In this document: piece after piece, positions 36,360 to 50,199 of the stretch
How positions within the stretch are numbered: the stretch's first letter is position 1
Layout of the letters: every line of letters begins with the position of its first letter
NCBI GenBank assembly: GCA_965153355.1
Contig: OZ231126.1
Location: 51,026,001 to 51,090,000 of the forward strand
DNA length: 64,000 nt
Direction of reading: 5' to 3'
Source: Flaccisagitta enflata
Taxonomy: Eukaryota > Chaetognatha > Sagittoidea > Aphragmophora
Made by a program: the position numbers and the translations under genes
The notes under the pieces: model-generated
Told to the model about the DNA's origin: nothing
Databases searched by the model: none
Seen by the model: only the letters and a program-made list of their open reading frames with translations

Positions 36360-37390
36360 GGGCATCAAATGATTTGCATATTGCAGATTTTTGATTATTG
36401 CTCCGTTTTACATTGCTGATTTGATTCACAGTCAATTCGAACTATTTCCATTACTTCAACAAACTCATTTTATTTTTTTAATGGAAAAAAAAGAAAATTT
36501 CTTGAACATGAGAAAGTTATCTACGCCGTTTTGCGTTTTGCGCAGCCTTTGTCATCAGCTTTTACTGATTATACATAGCCTAATAACACAGCGGAAAGCT
36601 GGAAATCAAAGAATTCATAAGTCAAAGCAATAGTTGACTTGACGGGCTCTTACGAAATCACAAGCCTGCAGTGAAGATATCCTGGACTCAGGTCCAGTGG
36701 TTGAATTATCGATTGCTAGTGTCACTCTTTCTGTCGCTTAAGCATAGTGCTACAGATATCTTCTACAATGGAAATATCTTTGCATTAAATTGGTACATAG
36801 TTTCGAGTTTCTGTTGTTTGAAAGTTTATTTTCTCAAGAAATAGAGCATGTAGGGAAAACTTACTCTATGGGGCAAATTGTATCGGAATTAGACACTGGA
36901 CTATCATAATGTGTTGGGGGGGAGATGCTTCATTTTTTTAGTCGGCAGCGTTAAAGGAAAGACATTCGCTTCTCGGCAGAAAAGAAGAATAAAGAGGCCT
37001 GTGGCCTTCATCATTACGCAGTCGCTTGACGGCTAACATAACACGAGGGCAAAGTTTCGATAGAGCGTATCACAGGGGACAGAACTAAATAATGAATAAA
37101 CTGAATGATTATTATGCGCTTTGCAAACCTTTACAAATCCAAGTCGAACTCTATCTAGCTCGAAATTGTCGTTGTGCACTTGTCATTTTAATGAACCCAT
37201 GACCGCATACTTACCCATGCACCGACCCTTACCCTAACCCTGAGGAAGAGGTGACGAGTTTGCTGAGCTGCCGCGCAGCAGGAACAATTCAGCACAAGCT
37301 GCCGCATAGATTAAATTGAATTGGACACGTCTTTTTAGCCATGGCTCGAACGTGTAGTTTTCCCCATCTTCTCAGTCTCGCCACTCGAGG
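36360..37390. other. No gene seen
   Basis: Mixed AT-rich sequence. Small frames only, without motifs or splice logic. Confidence 0.45.
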
Positions 37391-37400
37391 TGCCCAATTT

Positions 37401-37552
37401 TGCAACAACTTTCTCACAGTATGTTCTGTAAGAATATCGCTCGTTTGGCCATTGCTAGGGAGCATCACACATAGCAACCGCTAAATGATGCTCCCTAGCA
37501 ACAGCTAAACGAGCGATATTCTTGCAGAACACACTGTGGGAAAGTTGTTGTA
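37401..37552. repeat. Long near-perfect hairpin (67-nt arms, 18-nt loop)
   Basis: The left arm (tgcaacaactttctcacag to agggagcatca, 37401-37467) pairs with the right arm (tgatgctccctagcaacag to gggaaagttgttgta, 37486-37552) with a handful of mismatches. It could be a tiny fold-back MITE or the template of a hairpin RNA. Confidence 0.8.
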
Positions 37553-37559
37553 AATCTAA

Positions 37560-38700
37560 TTTTGAGCAATATTACCTCATTACATGAGTGAAAATATTGA
37601 TCTTTCAGCAGTTATGAGTGTTAGAAAAGAGAGTTTTGGTTTCCATGGTAACCAAAAGACTCAGGGACACAAACATCAATTAAACAACTTATATTTCTAG
37701 TATCAAGTTTGTCAAATGAAATCAAGATACTTAACTACCTTCCTCCTGTTCAGGCTGTTATTCCACGAACCCCACTGACACTGTATCACATACCGAATAT
37801 TCCAACTGAATCCCGCATTTTGTTTTTCATCAAATTTCCTTCGAAAAAAATGTAATCGTGTTGGGAAGTTAACGAGCTTCAGAAATAGATTTACTCTTTC
37901 CTGCTTTTATCCATTGTTATTACGATTCGGTTGTGTGGATACAGAAATATTCAAGGCAAAAAATGATTCCATTCTTGTTCGAAGAATGTTTATAAGCGCG
38001 TATAAAACATTTAATTGCAATATGCAATTCAGGATTTTATCCACTAATGAACGAAACGGCAGAATTAGATAAAATCACCTGCGCCATTGCCGTCGCTTGT
38101 TCTGTCATTATCAATCTGAGGCGGAAGGCTGATAAAGCTATGGCGAAATCGAAAATCCTGCACTTGATAAGTGAGAACTCCTACCTTTGTAATAATCATT
38201 GGTGTTTATCCTTCTTTATTTACATCCCTCCTTCCTTCCTCCCCCCCCCCCCCTGTACGGCCACATATGCCGCACTTTGGAGCTTGCCTGCCGCAAACTA
38301 TTGCTACCATGCTACACAAAATCGGCACCTCAGCCCTGAAAAAGATCCCGCCTATCGCGCAAATAGGTCGTTTAACCGAAAAACAAAAGTCAATTTGATG
38401 ACGAATCGTCATCGCAAGCACCGGTAGAACAACTAATAACAGGACGTTTTATCGCGTTATGGAGATACAGTGCGAGTGAGAAAAAGAAGGCAAAAGTTCT
38501 GTTCTTTTTGCTCACTTGCACTGTATCTCAACAATGCGATTAACAGTCAATTTATTTTTCTAGAGGTGACCAAAATCACCCCCCAAAGCCCGGCAGGAGA
38601 AGTCACATGTTGATGTGTATGGCAATGTACAGCGGCGTATGGGGAGTGACGACAGTATTGTCAGCTGACATCCCTGGTGTTGGACACCACTTGCTGTCAG
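37560..38700. other. No recognised gene; one unassigned frame
   Basis: The + frame 38047-38427 starts MNETAELDKITCAIAVACSV and has protein-like composition for ~50 codons before a poly-C patch. An inverted pair gatacagtgcgagtgag / ctcacttgcactgtatc occurs at ~38463 and ~38510. No function assigned. Confidence 0.3.
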
Positions 38701-38714
38701 ACATAGATTCAATA

Positions 38715-38913
38715 AACAAGGCCGGATACACGGCTACCCTAGTCGCGTGCGGTTGGGCAGGAGCAGTGCTGGAGAAGGTCACTAGGGCATCTGGGCAGAA
38801 GCCGTATGCTCAAAAAGCTAAAAAACGCTGAAAAAGTAAAAAGGGGACCGACCAACCGACCAACCGACCGACGGACCGACATAGCGGGGTGTAGAGTCGC
38901 GTAGCACGCGACT
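38715..38913 (+). mobile_element. GTCGCG-hairpin element (full copy)
   Basis: Left aacaaggccggatacacggc and AGTCGCGTGCGGTTGGGCAG; gaccgaccaacc run; right hairpin complement AGTCGCGTGCTACGCGACT, then A-run. Confidence 0.8.
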
Positions 38914-38968
38914 AAAAATGATACAAATAATGAAATAGAAATTGTAAAAGAAACCGGGGTGTATAAAA

Positions 38969-39168
38969 ACAAGGCCGGATACACGGCTACCCTAGTCGCG
39001 TGCGGGTGGGCAGGGGCAGTATTTGAGTTTCTAGAGCGTTTTGGCTAGTGCAGTGAAGGCAAAGACTACAAAAATATAAAAAAAGTAAAATGGGGACCGA
39101 CCAACCGACCAACCGACCGACGGACGGACGGACGGACAAAGCGGTGTGTAGAGTCGCGTAGCACACGT
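38969..39168 (+). mobile_element. GTCGCG-hairpin element (right end broken)
   Basis: It lies 55 bp after the previous copy in the same orientation. The left end is intact; the right end stops after gtagagtcgcgtagcacac, before the hairpin closes. Confidence 0.75.
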
Positions 39169-39679
39169 CCATGACCTCTGATTTCCCTCCCCCTCTTCTT
39201 TTACTTTCTTCCCTCTCTGTCCTATCCTTTGATTACTTCCCAATTTCCATATCCTTTGATTTCAATTTTGATTCATCTTGAAGCTTTTTTTCTCTTTTTA
39301 ATCCCTGTAAAATCTGCACTTGCTGCTTGCATTGTCGCATACTATGACATAGTCTATGCTGACAAAAACTGAAACACTAATGATAAAAATAATGATAATA
39401 ATCGGGAAAAGAGTCAGTCTTCGACTTTTTGACATATTCGAGAGAAACATGGTATTTATTTTCTTATGAGAAAGTTGAGTTTCTCATAGGGCTGAATGTG
39501 GCCTCCGATGAAATTGATAGGGTAGGTAAATTTTTTAATGCTTTTTCATTTGGCGCCAAGCAGAATGCTCTACAACAAATATTTTTTGCGTTATGGTTTT
39601 TTAAAGATTTATTTACAAAAAATTCAATTTGAATTTTTTTTTATTTTGTATGATTTTGTGTAGGATCAATAAAGGAGTG

Positions 39680-40085
39680 TATCTATGTTTGTTTGAGTAT
39701 GCAAATATAAGAAAACATATTTATGAGCACAGCTGCTCATCTGTGAAGGTGATTTTGAGCATTTCAGCTCATTTAGCTTACATAGCTCTGTTTTTTTTAA
39801 TTGATTTAAAGTGCAACCAATGAATAAATGTTTTGATATATGTTTAAGCATGCAAAGATATGAAAGCATGTCAGTGAGAAAAGCTGCTCATCTGTTAGGG
39901 TGTTTTTAAGTATTTTAGCTCATTCAGCTCATTTAGCTGTTTTGATTTGAGCATGCAAATACAAGAAAGCATGTCAGTGAGCATAGCTGGTAGTCTGATT
40001 GAATGACTTTGAATATTTCAGCTCAGCTAAATCATGTGGCTCAGTCCTATTTTTCTCTGATTTTCAGTGCAGTCAATACATAAAA
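39680..40085 (+). repeat. Three degenerate ~100-150 bp tandem units
   Basis: Units start at ~39688, 39840 and 39943 with ttgagtatgcaaatataagaaa-like openings, followed by agctgctcatctg and ttcagctcatttagct. The frames here are repeat-derived. Confidence 0.65.
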
Positions 40086-40158
40086 TTGCTCCTGATTCGA
40101 TTTAACAAATAAAAAAAATTGCAGTGACTGTAGACAAAAGCTTGGTGAAAAGTGACCA

Positions 40159-40464
40159 ATGCTTACGACTTTTTTCCTCACGGCGACAGCCGCCATTACT
40201 GGTGATGAAGATAATATTCCCCCCCCCCCCCCATATACACACCTGGAAAGAAGACAGGTAATTTTATTCATTTTGCTCCAAAGAATTAATATACTTCTGT
40301 CAGAACTTTCTGTTGCCAAATGCATATTGTTTGGCACTTGTGAAAGCTTGGCGGCGATGGCAATGTTTCTGCCATATGCCGCTGCGGATGTAGGACTCAA
40401 CCTGTTAGCGTTAGGATCACGTTTCTTTTCATCATCGGCAAGAAAAACCTCAGTTGATTCTTAA
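40159..40464 (+). other. Unassigned open frame
   Basis: A 101-codon frame. The later part (SVAKCILFGTCESLAAMAMF onward) is protein-like and ends in Ser-rich sequence. A poly-C patch interrupts the first third. No motif or splice support. Confidence 0.2.
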
Positions 40465-40574
40465 CTTTTTATCGGAACTGGTTGAAACATCGTAACTTAT
40501 ACTTCATTAGCGAGCCATAGTAGGCCACTTGTCACGGATACAACACGGGCACCAAACAGGGCAACCAAAGCGGC

Positions 40575-40785
40575 TGTGAATCAACGTCACGGCGCGCATT
40601 TGAAACAACTTATTTCTATTTGCGTCCGTCCCTCCGTCCGACCGTCCATCCGTGATGCTTGAGTCAAAAAGTTTGAAAACATGCATTTCAGATTGTGTGG
40701 GGGGATCGAGGGGGACTGTGACTTGTAAGCCTCTGCCCAGCCGTCCGCGTCCACGACTATATTGTAACCCTGGGTTACTTGTTTT
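40575..40785 (-). repeat. Variant hairpin-family member (gtaaccctggg subfamily)
   Basis: It has a gtccgtccctccgtccgacc run, then ctgcccagccgtccgcg, ending gtaaccctgggttac. It shares its ends with 9032 and 33790. Confidence 0.5.
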
Positions 40786-40991
40786 ATCACTCGAAGGCTT
40801 AAAGTCTAACTAAATCGTTTAAAACGCTCTCAATCGTTTTAAAATCTTTAAAATCTTTTAAAATTTTAAAAACTTAATGACTTGGAAAATTCAACCGGAA
40901 ACTGAATTTGGCCTTTTACCGTTCTTTCTTGAGACAGATGTTCTTTTGTTTGACAGAGCTCAAGATTTAACTAACATAGCTACAAGGTTTT

Positions 40992-41176
40992 AGTCGCGTG
41001 CACGCGACTCTACAACCCGCTTTGTCCGTCGGTCGTTCGGTTGGTCGGTCGGTCGGTCACACTTTACTTTTTTATGATCTTATCACTTTTACCTCCTGCC
41101 CATATGGTCTGGTAACCTCAAATATGGCCCCTGCCCACCCGCACGCGACTTCGGTAGCCGTGTATCCGGCCTTGTT
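40992..41176 (-). mobile_element. GTCGCG-hairpin element with perfect palindromic end
   Basis: The hairpin end is AGTCGCGTGCACGCGACT, an exact palindrome. Then ggtcggtcggtcggtc, and an opposite end whose complement reads AGTCGCGTGCGGGTGGGCAG and aacaaggccggatacacggc. Confidence 0.82.
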
Positions 41177-41319
41177 TGTTTTGCGTCTTACAAAGACACT
41201 TAGAGCTAGAGCAATTGTACAATCGATCTAGATATGTATAGTCTGTATCTTAGACATAGATATCAGTGATTAACCCTGAGCACAGTGCGTGCGTGCATGG
41301 GTGCCTCACTTTCTCTGCC

Positions 41320-42147
<828 letters not shown>

Positions 42148-42523
42148 CTCCTTTTCGGCGTCCCCTAGAATCATCATTAGTCGCTCTCGCCTGGACCCCC
42201 TTCTTGGCTCCCCCATCCCGAGTTTTTACCCCCGTCACGAAATTCACCGAGTACAAATCGAGTTTTCAAAGGCAGAAAGAAGTGAAAAAGTGATCGCCGT
42301 AGTCACGCTAGATTACTAATATCAACTACTAGAGCCAAGTCACCCTTCCAAATATGAAACTCACTGTAGCGTAATGGCTATCGTCCATCTGTGTGTCCTT
42401 CGTTTAGTTTGTACATCTCAGTGTGACTGATAAACTGTTCTTTGGAAAAGATAATCGCCCCTTCCTCCCAGTTGCGCGTGACCGATACCAGCCATGCATC
42501 CGATTTCGTCACTATTTTCAATA

Positions 42524-43009
42524 TCGTACAGTATGATGGGAGGAAAGACGACCTAGGCTGGAGGATAGATTTTATGTATTCTAATTTTTTTTGATTTATA
42601 AAAAGATTGAAATCTTTATTAATTTAAGGTTGCTTTATTGCTTGAATATTTACATTTTTACAGGTTTTACAGTTATTTTTCAATTAAAATGATTATGTAA
42701 ATTAGTATCTGGGTAAAGCTTAAAACAGGCATAGAATCTATAAGAATAGTCCGATTGAGCTGATTTTTTTTCTCTAAATTATGTAAAATTGTTTGCCCGA
42801 TCTAATGAGCCAGGTTAGACTATTGAAAAATGAAGTCCTGATGAAGTTAAGTCACAAGTTGAAAGGCGAGAGAAGCAAATATATTAAAGCAACAGATCAA
42901 TCTTTAATTGACATAGATCCCAATTTTTTTATAAATCAAATGAAATTAAGATACCTAAAATCTATCCTCCAGTCTAGGTTGTCTTTGCTCCCATCGTACC
43001 GTACAATTT
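42524..43009. mobile_element. Fold-back element with ~65-bp arms
   Basis: The left arm (gatgggaggaaagacgacct, 42524-42590) is inverted at 42944-43009. The interval holds a + frame (42793-43023) that reads into the right arm. That frame contains RLLKNEVLMKLSHKLKGERS-like sequence but no known motif. Confidence 0.65.
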
Positions 43010-43107
43010 CCAAAAACCTTTGACATTTAAAATTTCAACGAGATGAACCCAATTACTAGCGTGTTTCTCTACTGCGAGTTTCGATGTATCGAAGATCAAA
43101 GTTCTCA

Positions 43108-43377
43108 GGGGTTATTTCTAGTCAAAGACGATCGCGTTTTGAAAGGGCCACTCGGTCGCTCGCTAGGTTCGTTCGCTCGCACCGCTCACTCCGCTCACTC
43201 GCTCTGCAGCGCTCCGCTTCGCTACGCTCACTCGCTCCGCACCGCTCCATTCACAGGCTCGCTCACTCACTTCGCTCACTCCCTCGTGGGACAGTTGAAA
43301 TTCTTGAATATGTGTTCACGCTGTTATTGCGTTTAACGGGAACAAACGCGTTTTTCATCTTCACTAGAAACACGCCC
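43108..43377 (+). mobile_element. Harbinger-like MITE (copy 2), TCA target duplication
   Basis: Ends GGGGTTATTTCTAGT and ACTAGAAACACGCCC, flanked by TCA (43105-43107 and 43378-43380). The interior gctcactcgctctgc repeats match copies 1 and 3. Confidence 0.82.
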
Positions 43378-43576
43378 TCAGTGGTGGTTCGTGTCACGCC
43401 CAAAAAATTTTCATGTTTATTTGATAATTTTCAGTCGTAAAAATGACTCTGAAATATGATTCTCGTCAGTCACACTCACTTGATTTGATTTGATTTCAGA
43501 CGAAGGTGAAACGGAGGATGAATCAATGAATACAACTGAACGGACGCCAAGGCAGCACTGACGCGTCAATAACTCA

Positions 43577-43749
<173 letters not shown>

Positions 43750-44324
43750 TATGTAAATAAGTGGATTTTTGAACAATCGAACAATAAAAAGAAAATAGTT
43801 TTCCGAAATTTGTTATTCTATTTGTTGAGCTACGTGCAATTTTTCTTAATTTCTTCTTATAACTTGTATTTCCAGCTCAGCTTTTCGACCTTCTAGTGTC
43901 CCTTAAATTTTTCTCTTTCTACACAGTGGCTGGAATGGGACAATAGGGAAGGTCATATTGCGAACCTTGATGTATCTTCATGTAAGTTGGCAAAAACACT
44001 CGAGATGCAATTTGTGAAAGATTGAGACCTTGCGCGACCTTCAACTCCTTGTATCTTCATCGTTCACAAAATGAAAAAAAAATCTTGAAAAAAAATTGAA
44101 CTGAGTTTCCTCTCCGATTTAACTAGTTCGGTATGACAATTTTCCCCTCTAAGATCTCCAACAGCAAGTTTCTATACCCATTTTATGTAACGCAAACTTA
44201 AGCAGTCATCTGTTAAGCAGTCTACGTGCGGTAGCGTACAGAGAGGCTATGCAGAGTGACAAGCAAAGCGAAGCAGTCAATTTTTTCACGTTGGTGATTA
44301 GATTAGAATGCGGATTGACTTTTT

Positions 44325-44503
44325 AGTTGCGGACACGCAACTCTATAAGAGGCTTTGTCCCTCCGTCCGTCCGTCCATCCATCGGTCCGTCCGTCTGTCC
44401 GTCTGTCCGTCGGTACGTAATGATCGAGTCAAAAAGCGTGAAAACGCGCATTTCCGCCCCTGCCCACCCGTCTATAACTGGTGGCCGTGTATCCGGCCTT
44501 GTT
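44325..44503 (-). mobile_element. GTCGCG-hairpin family, GTTGCG type
   Basis: Hairpin end AGTTGCGGACACGCAACT. The opposite end complement reads AGTTATAGACGGGTGGGCAG, so the left motif has partly decayed. Confidence 0.75.
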
Positions 44504-44542
44504 TCATCTATAAAATGTTATCCTTCATGTGTGCTAATTTTT

Positions 44543-44703
44543 AGTCGCGGACACGCGACTCTACACCTTGCTGTGTCGGTCAGTCGGTCGGTCGGTAGGT
44601 TGGTCGGTCCATCCGTCCGTCACATTTTTGAATTCCGAGCGGTTTTTGCATTACTGCTCCTGCCCAACCGTCCGCGACTAGATTGCCGTGTATCCGGCCT
44701 TGT
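44543..44703 (-). mobile_element. GTCGCG-hairpin element, GCGGAC type
   Basis: Hairpin end AGTCGCGGACACGCGACT; opposite end complement AGTCGCGGACGGTTGGGCAG. Both carry GCGGAC. It lies 40 bp after the preceding copy in the same orientation. Confidence 0.8.
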
Positions 44704-44796
44704 TTTTTCCTTCCCTTCCCTCGAACCGCTTCTTTACCTTTTTTTTTCTTTTTCTTTTCGTTTCATTCTTTTATCTCCCATATGGCCATATTTTAA

Positions 44797-44798
44797 TT

Positions 44799-44874
<76 letters not shown>

Positions 44875-44878
44875 TCCT

Positions 44879-44917
<39 letters not shown>

Positions 44918-45069
44918 GTCTTTCTTTCCGTCTTTCTTTCCATCTTTCTTTCTGTCTTTCTTTCCGTCTGTCTCTTTCTTTCTTTCTTTCCGTCTGTCTT
45001 TCTTTCCTTCTTTCCTTCTTTTGTTCTATCTTTCTTTTGTTCTTTCGTTCTTGCTTTTGTTCTTGCTTG

Positions 45070-45127
<58 letters not shown>
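44797..45127 (+). repeat. (TTTC)n tract with CCGTC/CTG variants
   Basis: About 330 bp of TTTC units, pure at both ends and mixed with TTCCGTC, TTCTGTC and TTTTGTTC in the centre. Confidence 0.93.
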
Positions 45128-45565
45128 GTACAGTTTTCTATTCTTTTTCTTCTAAGCAGACGGTCACTTAGTTTGACGGTCGGTCACAATTTTTTGCGAT
45201 TCGCAAATGAGCGGACCTCCGCTCTATTCAAAATGCCCATCTAGTCTTCTTCATCACTATCCACACATGACTTGAGTGTATCGCGTGTATCTGTTATTCT
45301 GAGTTATGGACGAATTGATAAAAGGAGGAATGGAGGTATTAACTGACAATTTGAGGACGTTACTATACGCTAAGGCGCAATGATTGCATAAGAAAGATTT
45401 TTGGTTTTCACCGTTGGGAAAGTACGCGTGAATTACAGAAGTCACTTGGTTACGAGTCCATATCAGAAATTTTTGCAATGAGAAATTTCAGCTTTTTGAA
45501 TGGTATTAGTTGGACGGGAAATTCTGTATTGATTCAACTCGAATCACTCTCTTATAGTCTTAAGC

Positions 45566-45712
45566 TGTCTGCATTAATCAGTTTATTCGGATATTTTATT
45601 TGGATATTAATATCCGCATATTTCATGTAGTAAATCATGTAAATTCAATATGTAGAATATCCGATTATTGATATCCAGATAAAATATCCAAATAAGCTGA
45701 TTAATGCAGACA
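45566..45712. repeat. Short fold-back element (147 bp)
   Basis: TGTCTGCATTAATCAG at the left pairs with CTGATTAATGCAGACA at the right; inner GGATATT / AATATCC blocks continue the stem. MITE-like, no target duplication resolved. Confidence 0.75.
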
Positions 45713-45767
45713 CACCCTGAGGGAAATTTCACTTAATCTTCATCGGATTTCTCATTCAACTTTTTTT

Positions 45768-45978
45768 AGTCGCGTGTTACGCGATTCTACACCCCGCTTT
45801 GTCAGTCCGTCCGTCCGTCCGTCAGTCCGTCCGTCCATCGGTAGGTCCGTCACACTTTACTTTTTTGGCGTCAATGGGGGTTTTGGCCTTACTGCTCCGG
45901 CCCAAATGCTCAACTGACCTCAATTATGACCCCTGCCCACCCGCATGCGACTGGGTAAGCCGTGTATCTGGCCTTGTT
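45768..45978 (-). mobile_element. GTCGCG-hairpin element
   Basis: Hairpin end AGTCGCGTGTTACGCGATT, then a gtccgtccgtccgtc run; opposite end complement AGTCGCATGCGGGTGGGCAG, then atacacggc. Confidence 0.75.
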
Positions 45979-46114
45979 TTCTTTTAACTTGCTACGTGTA
46001 TGTATGCTTTGTCACAACCCAATTGTTGACAAATATAATTCATATATATTATGTACGAATAGTTTCATCTGATCCCCTAATTTGTATAATGTAGTTAGTG
46101 CACATGTCCGTTCA

Positions 46115-46325
46115 CAGAAACTGGTCAACAAATAACGCAGGATTGCGCTATCATCGCAGACGGGTGGGCAGCAGCAAACCCCCCCGCCCCACATGATGTA
46201 TCACATCCGCGATGATAAAGAATGCGTACTTCGTGTTTTCACTTGTGTGTGACCGATGGACCAACGGACCAACAGACGGACGAACGGACAAACAAAGCCT
46301 CATATCATTTAAGCAAAAGGATAGC
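46115..46325 (+). repeat. Variant hairpin-family member
   Basis: ctatcatcgcagacgggtgg near the left, tcacatccgcgatgat near the middle, and a ggaccaacggaccaac run. Related to 33790 but without a clear terminal hairpin. Confidence 0.45.
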
Positions 46326-46329
46326 GGTG

Positions 46330-47400
46330 CTTTACGATCAGAAATCGACACTCGCTATCAAGAAGGAACATGAACACCGAGACCTGATGCAATAGAATCT
46401 CTCCTTTTTCCCTAATTTGCATAATGCAGTCAGTCCTCAACTAAGGTTACGGAAGTTCCGTTGAAAACATTTGCTCATGAAACTTCCTAGATTAAACGAA
46501 TGTTTTTGTTATAAGTGAAAAGTGGATATGCTTTAATTGAGGTAGTTAATCGTTATAAAATACTTGAAGATTTACTGACAAGCTGCGACTCTAATTAAAC
46601 CCAACAGCGTCTATTGTGCTTTTTGTTAGCGAAAAGTGTTATGAACAATGAACATACAAGGATTTGAACGCGGATTTTTTTGCCAATACTCATCATTTTT
46701 CAAGTCGGATGTCCTCCGTAACTTACATGGCAATCTGAGACAAAAACGCATATTGACCTACCCTAATGGGACAAGGTCTCATAAGTTATTCTTTTCCCAT
46801 TATGGCGTGGAAAACTGTGGGTTTGATATGTGGTATTTTTTTTCTCCGCATTACGATAATCGCCGTGCGATTACTCGATGAATACTCCCCCCTCCCCTCT
46901 GCCCCTTCCTAGCCCTCCTACATTCTCATTTCGCCTTATCATTTCCCCTGCAATATATGGAGAGAATTGGGGCATCTCTCCGCCGGCCCTCTGCACTGGT
47001 GTCAACCCTTCTGTCCCTGCATATCCCCTGCTACCTTCCCTCTCCTCATGATCATGCGTGAAACAATTTCCAATTTGTTTTCAAGTGAAGCGAAACCAGA
47101 GTGTAGAGAGCGAATGACCGTATATAGCCTGTGTCTCGGTAAATGGATGAGAAAGCACCATTTCCATTCTAATCCACTCCATAATTTCTCGTCTTCGCCC
47201 TACTCTTTAATCCCCCTTCCCCCGACCCTTCCCCCGCCCCTTCCCCCGCTCCTTCCTCCATGAACCAACCCTCCAATACTTCCTCAACTCATTCTGTCTC
47301 CAAGAATCGATTTTGTGTCTCATTGACTTTGACAGATTCGCAAACCACAACGCGATTGTTTCTCGTTGGCTCTCTCAATCTTCCTTACTCACTCTTCCTT
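46330..47400. other. No recognised gene; C-rich patches
   Basis: The + frame 46648-46881 (NLRQKRILTYPNG) has protein-like composition but no support. Pyrimidine-rich ccttcccccgcccc stretches occur near 46890 and 47215-47260. Confidence 0.35.
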
Positions 47401-47412
47401 ACTCACTCTTCC

Positions 47413-47850
<438 letters not shown>

Positions 47851-48028
47851 TCCATCTCTCCATCTTCCCTACTCTCTCTCTTTCTCTCCCCTTCTCTCTT
47901 TTTCTTTCCCCATCTCTCAATCTTCCTTCCTCTCACTCTCCCTCTCTCTCCTTCTTCCTCTTTTCTTCTCCATCTCGCCATCTCGCCATCTCTCTATACT
48001 GCTTCTTTTTTCCTATCTGTTCTCTTTC

Positions 48029-48034
<6 letters not shown>

Positions 48035-48117
<83 letters not shown>
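48035..48117 (+). repeat. (TC)n microsatellite
   Basis: Pure CT of ~80 bp. Confidence 0.95.
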
Positions 48118-48120
<3 letters not shown>

Positions 48121-48249
48121 CTTAGACTCTATCCTTCTCTAGAGTGTCTTTTATTGCGATCCAGCTGTCAAAGATTGAGCACAAGATATGGGAGAGCGGC
48201 CTGACCATAGTTACAGTTACTTAAAAGGATTCACCATGGTTGCTTGAAA

Positions 48250-48370
48250 CAGAAACCTTAGCGAGTAAGTGAGTGAGTGAGTGATTGATCGATTAAGTAT
48301 CAAGTGATGTATTGAGTGAGTGAGTCAATTAGTTAGTCTGTGAAATTGAGTGAATCAGCCGGTGAGTTAC
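48250..48370 (+). repeat. Degenerate (GAGT)n
   Basis: gtgagtgagtgagtgattg and related units. Confidence 0.6.
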
Positions 48371-48813
48371 TTAATATTGTTTCATTCAGTAAACTATTGA
48401 TGAATAATCGAATATGATTAGATGATTGCTAGGTCTCGTACAGATGTACTGACTCATAAATATTGTATTCTTTCGCACATGGCACGTGGTACATGGCAAC
48501 GCGAGACCGATGCCCGCGTGTCGCAGTGTCGTTCGTAAGTCATTACATAGAGTGTCTTTTGTCATATTTCTCGCCAAAGTCGAAGAGAATGTTTGTTTTT
48601 CGTCAGATTCACGACAGTCGGCGCAACGCGATCGTTTGTCATCAAATCAATGACAAAAAACGTCATCGTTTGTCACCAAATCAACTTACGATAATACAAG
48701 ACGAAGCAGTGAGTTGGATAAGGAAACAAAGGACGTATGCCTAGTCCAGGCAAGAAAGGGTAAGAACCACCGCCTCAAAAGGGAGAGAGGGCACAGTGAC
48801 GTATGAATGGGTG

Positions 48814-48818
<5 letters not shown>

Positions 48819-48870
<52 letters not shown>
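48819..48870 (+). repeat. (TC)n microsatellite
   Basis: Pure CT of ~50 bp. Confidence 0.93.
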
Positions 48871-48873
<3 letters not shown>

Positions 48874-48961
48874 CTCTCTCTCCAGTCAGAAGTGTCCACT
48901 CAGCATGATATTTGATTTACGAATTGATAGCAAAGGAGGAACACAAAGGGAGAGAGAAAGA

Positions 48962-49853
<892 letters not shown>

Positions 49854-49933
49854 CCATTTGGTGGTCATCAGCCAATTGCATGGAGTAACACTTGTCGAGG
49901 ATTCGCTTAGCAGCAGGGTACCGAACGCAACAG

Positions 49934-49937
<4 letters not shown>

Positions 49938-50030
<93 letters not shown>

Positions 50031-50150
50031 GAGACAGACAGAGAGACAGAGACAGAGAGACAGAGAGACAGACACACAGATAGAGGAAAAGAAGAGAGAC
50101 AATGATATCGAAAGAGGCAGAGAGAGGGACAGGGACAGATCAAGCGAGGA
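49938..50150 (+). repeat. (GA)n then degenerate GACAGA tract
   Basis: Pure GA for ~85 bp, then gagacagaca variants. Confidence 0.92.
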
Positions 50151-50199
50151 GAGACAAGAGGCAGACTGACAGACACGCAGATTTACAGACCTCACTCTC

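Noticed and set aside
42170-42256. Possible exon on the - strand ([19 protein letters not shown])
   Set aside because: Composition is plausible, but no acceptor/donor logic was found and it runs straight into a CT tract.
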